The position numbers were made by a program, and so were the translations under genes. 64,000 nucleotides of DNA, taken from positions 3,588,001 through 3,652,000 of the forward strand of contig NZ_JAHBRX010000001.1 in the NCBI RefSeq assembly GCF_018398335.1, given 5' to 3'. Source of the stretch: Chelatococcus sp. HY11. GTDB lineage: Bacteria > Pseudomonadota > Alphaproteobacteria > Rhizobiales > Beijerinckiaceae. Under the pieces are notes generated by a model that saw only the letters and a list, made by a program, of their open reading frames with translations, was not told the DNA's origin and searched no databases. Positions 46,621-55,249 of the stretch are shown here, one piece after another; within the stretch, counting starts at the first letter, position 1, and each line of letters begins with the position of its first letter.

Positions 46621-49600
46621 ATGATTTTTCACGCCGACCTGCATATCCATTCCAAATATTCCCGCGCCACCAGTCGGGACCTTGATCTGGAGCATCTGTT
46701 CTGGTGGGCGGCGCGCAAAGGCATAAGGGTCGTCGGCACCGGGGACTGCGTGCATCCGGCTTGGCTTGCGGAGATCAAGGACAAGCTCCAGCCGGAAGGC
46801 AACGGGCTTTTCCGGCTGAAGCCCGAGATCGAGGCCGCCCTTTACGAGACCTTGCCGCCCGTTTGCCGGCAGCCGGTCTCGTTCATGCTCTGCACCGAAA
46901 TCTCGACCATCTACAAGAAGGGCGAGAAGACGCGGAAGGTCCATCACCTCATTTATGCCGCCGATCTCGATTCGGCGGACAGACTGGCGGCGCGCCTCGC
47001 CCGCATCGGCAATATCGCCTCGGATGGGCGGCCGATCCTCGGCCTCGATTCGCGGGACCTCCTGGAGGTCACGTTGGAATCGGGGCCGGATTCCTACCTG
47101 GTCCCCGCGCATATCTGGACGCCCTGGTTCGCCGCGATGGGCTCGCAATCCGGCTTTGACTCGATTGACGAATGCTACCGCGATCTCAGCCAGCACATTT
47201 TCGCGGTCGAGACCGGGCTGTCCTCCGATCCCGCGATGAACTGGCGCATCTCCTCGCTCGACCGGTTCCGCCTGACCTCCAATTCGGACGCGCATTCTCC
47301 CGGCAAGCTCGGCCGCGAAGCGACGCGCTTCGCCTGTGCACCGGATTACTTCGCCATACGCGGCGCCCTGGAGACCGGCGAGGGCTATGTCGGCACGGTC
47401 GAGTTCTTTCCGGAGGAAGGCAAATACCACATGGACGGCCACCGTGCCTGCGGCGTGCGGCTCGACCCCAAGGAGACGATCGGGCTCGGCGGTCGTTGCC
47501 CCGTCTGCGGCCGTCCCGTGACGGTGGGTGTCGCGCATCGCGTCGAGGCACTGGCCGATCGCGAGGAGGGCGCCGTGACCCCGGCCACGGCGGGCAAGGC
47601 GTCGAGCCTTGTCCCGCTGCCGGAAATCCTGTCGGAGATCGTCGGCAGCGGCGTTGCCTCCAAGAAGGTAGTGGGAGCCTATGACGGTGTCATCGCGGCG
47701 TTGGGCGCGGAATTGTCGGTGCTGGATGAACTGCCCGCCGAGGACGTCGCAAGGGTCCATCCGCTTCTGGGCGAGGCGGTGACCCGGCTACGCGCGGGCA
47801 AGGTCATCCGCAACGCCGGCTATGACGGTGAATACGGCGTCATCAAACTTTTCGAAGAGGGTGAGATCGACACGATCGCGGGCAACCGGGCCCTCTTCGA
47901 CGATGCCCCTTTGCAACGCAGGAACCGCCCCCGGAAAGCATCGGCGGCAACACCGCCGGCCGCCGGGAGTACCGCGCCCGACCTGCCGATCCCGGAGGCG
48001 GCGTCCACCGCGGGCTCCGGTGAGGCGGGTGTTCTGGCCGGGCTCGACCCCGACCAGACATGCGCGGCCCGGGCCATTTCGGGGCTCTTGATCGTCCTTG
48101 CCGGTCCGGGCTCCGGCAAGACGCGCATGCTGACCCGCCGCCTCGCGCATCTCGTTCTGGAACGCGACGTGCCCGCCGTATCCTGCCTCGCGATCACCTT
48201 CACGCGGAAGGCGACGGAGGAACTGCGGGCACGCCTCGCCGCGCTTCTGGCGGAGGCATCGCGCGCCATTGCCGTGCACAGCTTCCATTCGCTGGGACTG
48301 GCAATCCTGCGTGCCCATGCCGATAGGGCAGGCTTCAGCGCGGACCTTCGCGTCGCCACCGACAAGGAATGGCAGGAGGCTCTGGCGGGCGCCATGGGCA
48401 TCAGCGATGCGAAAGCGACGCGTCTGCGCAAGCTTGTCTCGGTGCGCAAGCGCGGCGAGGCGGCGGATCCGCGCGCTGACGCCTCAGGCCAGGGTGAGGA
48501 AGCGCAGGCGCGGGCCGTGCTCGAGCGGATAGGACGCGAACGCGACTGGGTCGATTTCGATGATCTCGTCGCCCTGTCGGCTGATCTTCTGGAACGGCAT
48601 GATGATATCGCAAGCCAGTGGCGCGCGCGTTATCGGCATATCGTCGCCGACGAGTTCCAGGACGCCGACGCGCAGCAATATCGCCTGTTGCGATTGATCG
48701 CGGGCGAGAACGGCAATCTCTGCGTGATCGGCGACCCCGATCAGGCGATCTACAGTTTCCGTGGGGCGGATGCCGGCTGTTTCGCGCGTTTCCTGTACGA
48801 TTTTCCATCGGCGCGCACGTTGCGGCTTGGCCGCAATTACCGCTCCAGCGGAACGATCGTGAAGGCCGCGACCGGCTTCATCGGGGCGCCGGACGCCAGC
48901 ATCATGCGCCCGGCCGGGACAAAGATCACGGTCCATGTGGCGCCCGACGAAACGGCAGAGGCCGAATTCGTCGCGGCGACGATCGAGGCGCTGATGGGCG
49001 GGCATGACATGCTGGCGGCCAACCGCAACGGCGGTGGGGGCGCTGCCGGCAGCAACGCCCTCGGCTTCGGCGATTGCGCGGTGCTGTATCGCACGGATGC
49101 CCAGTCGGCCGCCTTGAGGCTGGCCTTCGACCGGGCCGGCATCCCGTTCGCCAAGAGCTCGCCGGCACCGATCGCCGGCCACCCCGGCGTACAGGCGATC
49201 CTTGCGGCGCTGGATGGCGTGGAAGGCGACATGCCGCAGCGCGTCGCTGACGCGGCCGAGATCGTGCGCCGCGAGGGAACGGTCGATGCGGCCACCCTCG
49301 CCGAGGCGAAAGGCTGGCTCGCCACGCTCGCTCCGTCCGATGCCGTCGTGGACGAGACGGCGCGGTTCGCCGAGGCGGTTGCCTTGTCGACCGAAGCCGA
49401 TTTTCATGATGCGCGGGCTGGCCGCGTTTCCCTGCTCACCATGCATGCGGCGAAGGGGCTGGAATTTTCGGTGGTCTTCATCGTTGGCCTTGAGGCGGGC
49501 CTAGTGCCGTTTTCCTGGGGCACATCCTCTGTCGAGGACGAGCCCGCCACGGCTGAGGAGCGGCGCCTGTTCTATGTCGCCATGACACGCGCCAAGGACC

Positions 49601-49758
49601 AGCTGTTTCTCAGCCGGGCAACCGAGCGCTTCTGGCGCGGCGCGGTCCGCTCGCTGCCGTCCTCGCCTTTCCTGAACGAAATTGCCCCGGACTTGATGAC
49701 CAGGGCCGGAAAAGGCGGAAAAAAGCGGCAGACCGCGCGGCAGCTTAGCCTGTTCTAG
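46621..49758 (+). CDS. Endonuclease Q-like PHP nuclease fused to UvrD-type helicase
   Basis: A 1045-residue fusion. Residues 1 to ~430 match the PHP-domain endonuclease Q family, which nicks DNA 5' of deaminated bases: metal ligands in ADLHIHSKYS, VGTGDCVHPAW, LCTEISTIY and NSDAHSPGKLG, plus a zinc-ribbon CPVCGRP and a following helical domain. Residues ~470-1025 form an SF1A helicase: Walker A GPGSGKT (~495-501), DEFQDADAQQYRLL, VIGDPDQAIYSFRGADAG, LGRNYRSSGTIVKAA, LLTMHAAKGLEFSVVFIVGL and RRLFYVAMTRAKDQLF. A disordered proline/alanine linker joins them. It likely acts in repair of uracil- or hypoxanthine-containing DNA. It stands alone. Confidence 0.9.
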   Translation: MIFHADLHIHSKYSRATSRDLDLEHLFWWAARKGIRVVGTGDCVHPAWLAEIKDKLQPEGNGLFRLKPEIEAALYETLPPVCRQPVSFMLCTEISTIYKKGEKTRKVHHLIYAADLDSADRLAARLARIGNIASDGRPILGLDSRDLLEVTLESGPDSYLVPAHIWTPWFAAMGSQSGFDSIDECYRDLSQHIFAVETGLSSDPAMNWRISSLDRFRLTSNSDAHSPGKLGREATRFACAPDYFAIRGALETGEGYVGTVEFFPEEGKYHMDGHRACGVRLDPKETIGLGGRCPVCGRPVTVGVAHRVEALADREEGAVTPATAGKASSLVPLPEILSEIVGSGVASKKVVGAYDGVIAALGAELSVLDELPAEDVARVHPLLGEAVTRLRAGKVIRNAGYDGEYGVIKLFEEGEIDTIAGNRALFDDAPLQRRNRPRKASAATPPAAGSTAPDLPIPEAASTAGSGEAGVLAGLDPDQTCAARAISGLLIVLAGPGSGKTRMLTRRLAHLVLERDVPAVSCLAITFTRKATEELRARLAALLAEASRAIAVHSFHSLGLAILRAHADRAGFSADLRVATDKEWQEALAGAMGISDAKATRLRKLVSVRKRGEAADPRADASGQGEEAQARAVLERIGRERDWVDFDDLVALSADLLERHDDIASQWRARYRHIVADEFQDADAQQYRLLRLIAGENGNLCVIGDPDQAIYSFRGADAGCFARFLYDFPSARTLRLGRNYRSSGTIVKAATGFIGAPDASIMRPAGTKITVHVAPDETAEAEFVAATIEALMGGHDMLAANRNGGGGAAGSNALGFGDCAVLYRTDAQSAALRLAFDRAGIPFAKSSPAPIAGHPGVQAILAALDGVEGDMPQRVADAAEIVRREGTVDAATLAEAKGWLATLAPSDAVVDETARFAEAVALSTEADFHDARAGRVSLLTMHAAKGLEFSVVFIVGLEAGLVPFSWGTSSVEDEPATAEERRLFYVAMTRAKDQLFLSRATERFWRGAVRSLPSSPFLNEIAPDLMTRAGKGGKKRQTARQLSLF

Positions 49759-49789
49759 GGGCCATCGATATTCAGCATTCTCAGCTGTC

Positions 49790-49865
49790 ATGGCCGGGCT
49801 TGTCCCGGCCATCCCGATGGATCGATGCGCCTTTCGGGTCGGGATCACCGGGGCTGGCCCGGTGA
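49790..49865. repeat. REP-like double palindrome
   Basis: ATGGCCGGG (49790-49798) and CCCGGCCAT (49804-49812) form a 9-bp stem with a five-base loop. 32 bp further, TCACCGGG (49845-49852) and CCCGGTGA (49858-49865) form an 8-bp stem, also with a five-base loop. This paired arrangement resembles the intergenic repetitive palindromes common in Hyphomicrobiales genomes. It follows the helicase stop and could also end its transcript. Confidence 0.65.
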
Positions 49866-50028
49866 TGACGGTGGTATCTCTTAGGCAATACTTGAATGTC
49901 GATTGCCCCCAGGGCGTATGGTCACTCGCCGCGATAAAGCCGCGGGAAACCATGACCGCGACCTTCGGCAAGGCCGACGCGACCACCTGTGTCTAACTCC
50001 GAGGGAGGCGTATTGTCCAAACAGCGGA

Positions 50029-51045
50029 TTACAGCCCCACGACCTTCTGCGGCCATGGATTCACGCCATCCCTGAGCCAGAGCAGCGTATCGGTCCAGAA
50101 GTCGCCGGCGTGGCTGTCATGGAACAGCCTGAAGTGGCCGATGGCCTCCCGTCCATAGTCGGCGGGCGTCAGCGACACCATCGTTCGTGATGCACCGGTG
50201 TAGTAGCCAAGCGTGCGGCGCACGGCGGCGGGGGTCCCGAGTTCGTCATCGGTGACCGAGACGGCGAGGATCGGCGCTTTCACGGCGGCCATCCGGGCGA
50301 GCACGGACTTCCGCTCACCGCGTGGATGGCTGCGTTCGAACCGCGGCCCGCGAAAGCTCCATTCGTTCGCGACGCCGGCGGGCAGGTCCTCCAGCCAGCC
50401 GAGCCTGCGGCCGGGGAAATAGCCATGGAGCGCCGTGGCGGCGGGCATGGCGACATGCCACTTGAGGAAAAGGCCAAGCCGCCGGCGCGCGGCATAGTCT
50501 CCCCACCAGGCGTATTGAGCGCCGACGGTGAGCATTCGGTCGATCATCGATGCGCTGTCCGCGAGGCCGGGCAGGAAGCCACCGATGCTATGGCCCACCA
50601 CACGGATCGGCGCGCCGTTCGCGTGCTCCAGCATGAAGCGCAAGGCGGCGTCGCAGTCTCGTTCGCCCCAGTCACGCCAACGATATCCACTGCCGCGCAG
50701 CCGGCCGGGACGTGATGCGCCGATGCCGCGATAGTCATAGGTGAGGACGTCGAAGCCGCGGCTTGCCAGGAATGCCGCATAGCGGTGGTAGTAACGCGCC
50801 AGTACTCCCGTCGCCGGATTGATGACGACACCGGCCAGGGGGCCGGTCGACGCCGGCCAGAGATGGCCACCGAGCCGCACGCCATCGCGGCAAGTGATGG
50901 TAACGGCCCCTCCGTTTGGGATGGGGGTGGACAGCGCGGCGTTGGCTGATGCTGTCGAAGGCAATGCGGTGTCGTCCAACGCGGTCTCGTTCAACGTGGT
51001 GTCGTTTTCGCGAGAGGCGATAGATCCGGGACATTGACAATGCAC
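50029..51045 (-). CDS. Alpha/beta hydrolase (serine aminopeptidase-like)
   Basis: A ~338-residue alpha/beta hydrolase. The strand-turn GVVINPATGVLARYYHRYAA carries the oxyanion region, and FDVLTYDYRGIGASRPG is the family signature. The nucleophile elbow is VVGHSIGGFLPG, with Asp in AVSVTDDELGTP and His near IGHFRLFHDSH. This matches a group of predicted esterases/lipases of unknown substrate. The reading frame begins with GTG at 51045; the first ~40 residues are threonine/alanine-rich without homology, so the true start may be later. Confidence 0.82.
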   Translation of the reverse strand: MHCQCPGSIASRENDTTLNETALDDTALPSTASANAALSTPIPNGGAVTITCRDGVRLGGHLWPASTGPLAGVVINPATGVLARYYHRYAAFLASRGFDVLTYDYRGIGASRPGRLRGSGYRWRDWGERDCDAALRFMLEHANGAPIRVVGHSIGGFLPGLADSASMIDRMLTVGAQYAWWGDYAARRRLGLFLKWHVAMPAATALHGYFPGRRLGWLEDLPAGVANEWSFRGPRFERSHPRGERKSVLARMAAVKAPILAVSVTDDELGTPAAVRRTLGYYTGASRTMVSLTPADYGREAIGHFRLFHDSHAGDFWTDTLLWLRDGVNPWPQKVVGL

Positions 51046-51106
51046 CCCGGTGTTCGCCCACCGTATCGATGGCAGTTCGCACGGACATGCAGGCCTTGCG
51101 CGGCCA

Positions 51107-52207
51107 TCACGGGGCTGTGGCCGTGATCCCGCGCAGCATGGCTATGAAATTGCTCGTGCGGAGGGCCTTGTTTCTGTCCCCGCGCGCGACGACCTGCACG
51201 ACGACGAGGTGTTTCGACGGCACGATGGCGATAAACTGGCCGCCAAAGCCGGAAGCGAGCGCCGCGCCTGGTCCGAAAACATCGGCCCGGAGCGTCCACC
51301 AGAGATAACCATACCCACGGCTGCCCCGATCCGTTTGAGAGTAGGCTGTCGTTGATTCCCGCACCCAGTCGGCGGGGATGACCTGCCGGCCGTTCCACTG
51401 GCCGCCGTCCACGAACAACTGGCCGAATCGGGCCGCGTCCCGCGCGGAGAGCGCGAAGGGATAGGCGGGATGAATGGACGGGGGCTCTGTGACGTAACGA
51501 CCGTCCCCGATCGCGAAATCCTCCATGCCGATGGGCGCGGCGATGCGTTGCGCGAAGCTCTTGAAAAGGTCTTCGCCAGTCCTCTGCCTGTAGATCGTGG
51601 CGAGGGCATTGAAGTCCCAGTTGTTGTAGAACCAGAATGTGCCTGGCGCATGGCTGCCCCTACTGGGCCGCTTGCGTCTCATCTCCGCGGTCTCATGGGC
51701 GGCCTCGTGATAGACGCCGGAACGGGCCATCAGCAGATCACGGACAGTTGCCCGTTTTTCCGCGGCAGTGAGGGGTGGCGCCTTATCGTCCATGCCAAGA
51801 TCGGCGAGGGAGGAGGTGAGGCTGATGTGGCCGTCGGCAACCGCGATCCCATAGAGGGCGCCAAGGAGGCTCTTGCGGACGGACGCAACCTCCACCTTGC
51901 GCGAAATATCCCCCCATCTCATGATGATTTTGCCATTTTGCACGATCATGAAGGCGGTCGGGCCGAGGCGGGCGACGTAGTCTTCCGCTGCTTCTATCTT
52001 CTCCTGTGACCATCCGGCCGACGCCGGGTGCGCCGCCTGCCATGGCTGGGCGGCAGCAGGCTCTGGCGACATCGTGATCAGAGTGCAGGTCAGGATGGCG
52101 GTTGCCGCCACGCGAAGCCGGATCAGGTGCCACGATATCGGCGAGCTTGAGATGTTAGCCCGGTCCAATTGCGGCTCCGTCGCGGCTTGCAGGTGAGAAG
52201 ACGACAA
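51107..52207 (-). CDS. Class C beta-lactamase-fold serine hydrolase
   Basis: A ~366-residue serine hydrolase of the beta-lactamase/penicillin-binding superfamily, close to 6-aminohexanoate-dimer hydrolase and esterase-type members. The SxxK motif is SVRK in VEVASVRKSLLGALYG, and the YxN motif is YNN in GTFWFYNNWDFNALA. A signal peptide (AATAILTCTLITM, then AAAQ) directs it to the periplasm. The start is uncertain: the frame opens at TTG 52207, and a GTG at 52111 just before the hydrophobic core is an alternative. It is divergent from the XRE regulator gene at 52344. Confidence 0.85.
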   Translation of the reverse strand: MSSSHLQAATEPQLDRANISSSPISWHLIRLRVAATAILTCTLITMSPEPAAAQPWQAAHPASAGWSQEKIEAAEDYVARLGPTAFMIVQNGKIIMRWGDISRKVEVASVRKSLLGALYGIAVADGHISLTSSLADLGMDDKAPPLTAAEKRATVRDLLMARSGVYHEAAHETAEMRRKRPSRGSHAPGTFWFYNNWDFNALATIYRQRTGEDLFKSFAQRIAAPIGMEDFAIGDGRYVTEPPSIHPAYPFALSARDAARFGQLFVDGGQWNGRQVIPADWVRESTTAYSQTDRGSRGYGYLWWTLRADVFGPGAALASGFGGQFIAIVPSKHLVVVQVVARGDRNKALRTSNFIAMLRGITATAP

Positions 52208-52249
52208 TAATCTCTGTCGAGCTTGAGTCGGTTCGACTATGGACTAATG

Positions 52250-52261
52250 CGTGCAGGCACG
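52250..52261. promoter_or_regulatory. Inverted repeat upstream of XRE gene
   Basis: CGTGCAGGCACG, a perfect palindrome with a two-base centre, sits 83 bp before the regulator ATG in the 136-bp divergent region. It could be an operator; there is no direct support. Confidence 0.25.
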
Positions 52262-52343
52262 ACACAGTGAATCGGGGGATATGTGATTTTTTGAGACGCC
52301 GGGAATCGGGCTTCACAAAACCAACTAGGATATAGCGACCATT

Positions 52344-52862
52344 ATGGTGGGTAGAATTCAGCTTGATGAGAAGACCAAGAAGGCGCGCCAGCAAGGGGGA
52401 GTGTGGTTGCGGCGCCTGCGCGAGGAAGCAGGCTTGTCGCAGCGCGATTTGGCCAAGCTCATCGATATCGATTTTTATACGTTCGTTTCCCAGGTTGAAA
52501 TCGGCAAGGGGCGCATTCCTCCGGAGAAGTATTTAGTCTGGAGCAAGGCCCTTAAGGTCGATCCGCATGAGTTCGCCATCAATATAATAAAATACTATAA
52601 TCCGTTTCTCCACGATCTGCTTTTCCCGACCGCGGGCGCACGCGCGAAGGCCGGCGCATCGGCGAAATCACCGCTCCTCGATATCCATGGGCTGCAAGAG
52701 GAGATCCGCGAGCTTCAACGCCTGTTGGGGGAAAAAACGCTTGAGATAGCCCGGCTTCAGGTGCGCCTGAAGCAAAGCGAAGCGGACGCGCGGCCCGCCG
52801 CGGAAGAGCCGCCCGCCGATCCCGGCAAGAGCGCGCGATCGCGCGGGCGTAAGAAGGGATAA
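52344..52862 (+). CDS. XRE-family regulator with coiled-coil tail (secretion locus)
   Basis: A 172-residue protein. Residues ~20-75 form the XRE helix-turn-helix: WLRRLREEAGLSQRDLAKLI and YTFVSQVEIGKGRIPPEKYL. The region up to ~95 (WSKALKVDPHEFAINIIKYY, then DLLF) is shared almost position for position with the smaller regulator at 60657. A C-terminal coiled coil follows (LQEEIRELQRLLGEKTLEIA), then a basic tail. It is convergent with the adaptor gene, whose stop is 54 bp away, and divergent from a serine hydrolase gene. An imperfect role as regulator of the type I secretion locus is inferred from the paralogue pair that brackets it. Confidence 0.85.
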   Translation: MVGRIQLDEKTKKARQQGGVWLRRLREEAGLSQRDLAKLIDIDFYTFVSQVEIGKGRIPPEKYLVWSKALKVDPHEFAINIIKYYNPFLHDLLFPTAGARAKAGASAKSPLLDIHGLQEEIRELQRLLGEKTLEIARLQVRLKQSEADARPAAEEPPADPGKSARSRGRKKG

Positions 52863-52916
52863 TGTCGCGGGCTGGCTAGCTCGCCCTGGGCTTCCGCGCC
52901 ATCTTCCTGGCTGCGG

Positions 52917-54983
52917 TCAGTGTTCCCTGAAGGCGCCGGTCATGGCGTCTGTGAGGGGTCTCATGAGGTAGCTCATGACGGTTCTTTCGCCGGTGTTGAA
53001 GATGATTTCGGCGGGCATTCCGGGTCTGAGGCGTCCCTTGAGCTCGGCGGGGACATCGGTGTCGGCGACGGAGATGAGGGCGAGGTAGTAGGGCTCGCGG
53101 GTCTGCTCGTCGACGAGGCGGTCGCGGGAGACGTTGCGCAGGGTGCCGAGGATGAGCGGCGTGGTGCGCGAGTGGAAGGCGGGGAAGCGGACTTCCGTCG
53201 AGGTCTCGGTCCTGAGGTTGTCGATGTCGGTGACCTGGACGCGGGCCTCGATGACGAGCTCGTCGTCCTGGGGGACGATCTCGACGAGGGTGTCGCCGGG
53301 GCGCACGACGGCGCCGACGGTGAAGACGCGCTGATTGATGTTCTGGGCCTCGCCGCCGCGCGGCGCGCGGATTTCGGTGCGGCGCAGGACGTCCTCGGTG
53401 ACATTGAGCTTCTCGCGCATGTCGCCGAGCTTCTGGCGGATGTCGAGGAGCTGGGCGCCGACCTCCTCGATGAATTTCTGGCGGGTCTGGGTCGCCTGCA
53501 GGTTCATCTCGCCGATATTGTTCTGGGCCTTGGCGGCATCGGCGAGATTGCGGCCGACGACGCCGTCGAGGCGGGCCTTCTCGCGCTCCAGCGCCGACTG
53601 GCGGGACTTCGGGACGAGGCCCTTGAGGGCGAGGTCGCGGATGCCGACGAGCTCGTCGTTGATGAAGTAGAGCTGCTGCTCGGCGGACTTGCGCTCGCGG
53701 TCGAGACCGTCGATCTCGGCCTTGAGCTGGTCGACGCGGCCGTTGATGATGTTGATCTGGCCGGTGATGGAGGCGCGGCGGTCGTTGAACTGGGCGGTCT
53801 CGTCGCCGATGACGCGCTTGACCACCGGGTCGTCGGGATGATCGACGAGGAGGGCGGGGAAGGTGATCCTCGGGGCGTCGTCGCGCTCGGCGACGAGGCG
53901 GGCCTCGAGCGCCAGGGCCGCATAGACCTGGTTGCGGACGGCGTCGCGGTTGGCGAGCGCGGTGGTGTCCTCGAGGCGGAACAGGAGATCGCCGACCTCG
54001 ACCTTCTGGCCTTCGCGGACCTTGATCTCCTTGATGATGCCGCCTTCCAGGTGCTGCACGACCTGGCGCTTGCTCTCCACGGAGATGAGGCCCGGCGCCA
54101 CGACGCCGGCGTCGATATTGGCGAGCGCCGCCCAGCCGCCCATGATGCCGAAGGTGAAGACGATGATGGCATAGCCGGTCAGGGCGATGCGGCGGAAGTC
54201 ACTGTCGGGCTTGCCCGGGGAACCGGTGCCGTCGTTGCCCGGAGCGCCGTCGCCGTTCGTGGTGCCGCGCTTGCTCTTGCCCAGGCTGAGGGCGGCATCG
54301 ATGGCCTTTTCGAGAAAGGGCAGCTTGCGCCCGGCCTTGTCCGGCTGGGCGTTGGCGAGCGCGCCGGCGCCGCCGTGCCCGGGGTTGCCTTGCCCAAAAT
54401 TGCCTTGCCCAAAATTGCCTTGCCCAGGATTACCTTGGCCAGGATTACCTTGGATGGCCTCATGCGCCGGCACCTTCACCGGCGTGATGGCGGCGAAGGG
54501 CACCGGGCCGCTGGCGCCGGGGCCATTTGTCTCGGAACCCGTTGTCTCCGGACCCCTGGCCAGCCCCCCTTCCGACGCGGCGGCTGCCGCCAGGCTGGCG
54601 GCGGGTTGCGCCGTGCCGGCCGCCAGGGGAGGGGCCGGCCGGCTCATGCCGGGCTGGTTCATGCCGGGCTGGCTCATGCCGGGCTGGCTCATGGCGGACT
54701 GGCCTGTCGCGGGCTGGCTTGAAAAAGCGGGCTGGTTTGCAAAAGCAGGCTGGTTTGCAGGAGCAGGCTGGTTTGGCGGAATGGGCTTGCCGAAGGTCAG
54801 CGGCCGTGGAAAGCGGGCGCCCTCGCTGTCGGCGCCGGCCGGGACGCCGCCGGGGGCGGGCGCCGCCAGGGGCCGCGAAGGTTGACCTGCGGCGGGTTGA
54901 CCTGCGCTGGGCTGATTCTGAGCCTGCCCCGTCTGGGCATTGACCGGCTGGGCATTCACCGGGGGGATCTTCTGCTCGGACAT
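52917..54983 (-). CDS. Type I secretion membrane fusion protein with long repetitive N-terminus
   Basis: A 688-residue HlyD/PrtE-type adaptor linking the ABC ATPase to a TolC-like channel. Usual family length is ~430-480; the extra ~260 residues lie at the N terminus, on the cytoplasmic side. They are low-complexity Q/P/A/G/N-rich with repeats such as NQPAFANQPAF, MSQPGMSQPGMNQPGMSRP and GQGNFGQGN. One transmembrane helix at ~266-285 (GYAIIVFTFGIMGGWAAL) is followed by the classic VESKRQVVQHLEGGIIKEI, a coiled-coil hairpin, and the C-terminal HlyD signature (RLRPGMPAEIIFNTGERTVM). The start at 54983 has GGAG nine bases upstream. Confidence 0.92.
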   Translation of the reverse strand: MSEQKIPPVNAQPVNAQTGQAQNQPSAGQPAAGQPSRPLAAPAPGGVPAGADSEGARFPRPLTFGKPIPPNQPAPANQPAFANQPAFSSQPATGQSAMSQPGMSQPGMNQPGMSRPAPPLAAGTAQPAASLAAAAASEGGLARGPETTGSETNGPGASGPVPFAAITPVKVPAHEAIQGNPGQGNPGQGNFGQGNFGQGNPGHGGAGALANAQPDKAGRKLPFLEKAIDAALSLGKSKRGTTNGDGAPGNDGTGSPGKPDSDFRRIALTGYAIIVFTFGIMGGWAALANIDAGVVAPGLISVESKRQVVQHLEGGIIKEIKVREGQKVEVGDLLFRLEDTTALANRDAVRNQVYAALALEARLVAERDDAPRITFPALLVDHPDDPVVKRVIGDETAQFNDRRASITGQINIINGRVDQLKAEIDGLDRERKSAEQQLYFINDELVGIRDLALKGLVPKSRQSALEREKARLDGVVGRNLADAAKAQNNIGEMNLQATQTRQKFIEEVGAQLLDIRQKLGDMREKLNVTEDVLRRTEIRAPRGGEAQNINQRVFTVGAVVRPGDTLVEIVPQDDELVIEARVQVTDIDNLRTETSTEVRFPAFHSRTTPLILGTLRNVSRDRLVDEQTREPYYLALISVADTDVPAELKGRLRPGMPAEIIFNTGERTVMSYLMRPLTDAMTGAFREH
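54385..54454. repeat. 15-bp tandem repeats in adaptor gene (GQGNFGQGNPG region)
   Basis: Near-identical 15-bp units with consensus TTGCCTTGCCCAAAA start at 54385, 54400, 54415, 54430 and partly 54445. On the minus strand they encode the five-residue repeat F/P-G-Q-G-N. Copy number would change easily by slippage. Confidence 0.8.
54645..54773. repeat. 15- and 18-bp tandem repeats in adaptor gene (MSQPG region)
   Basis: Five 15-bp units begin CATGCCGGGCTGGTT at 54645, 54660, 54675, 54690 and 54705. Three 18-bp units follow at 54720, 54738 and 54756. On the minus strand they encode M-S/N-Q-P-G and NQPAF-type repeats. The period is a multiple of three, so expansion keeps the frame. Confidence 0.8.
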
Positions 54984-55249
54984 CAACCACGCTCCAGCGT
55001 CACACACAGGCTCCGGCCGGCAGACAGCGCCGGAGAAACCACAGGAACCACAGCTGTACGGACCACGATGGCGGCCGGGACAGCGATCACATAGACACCG
55101 GCGCCGCCGCTTGCCAGAGGAAGCCCGCCGGCGCCGATCACATCGATGTTAGTCGCGGGCATCCGCGGCCGGCTTTCGGCCTCGGCGCGGTATCGCCGCT
55201 CTGTCGTCTCAGCAGACCTTGGCCAGGCCTTGGCTCAGCAGGCCTTGGC
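54984..55249. other. Gap between secretion ATPase and adaptor genes
   Basis: 266 bp between the ATPase stop and the adaptor start. No gene seen. It contains short GC-rich direct repeats around 55215-55255 (CCTTGGC and related). The ribosome-site region GGAGCGTNNNTTG before the adaptor start closely resembles that before the ATPase start. Confidence 0.4.

Noticed and set aside
52920-54722. 600-codon open frame antisense to the secretion adaptor
   Set aside because: Composition is an artefact of GC-rich, biased codons; the minus strand carries clear HlyD-family motifs.
54385-54773. Possible CRISPR-like array
   Set aside because: Units are 15-18 bp, directly adjacent with no unique spacers, and in frame within a coding region; they are tandem protein-coding repeats.
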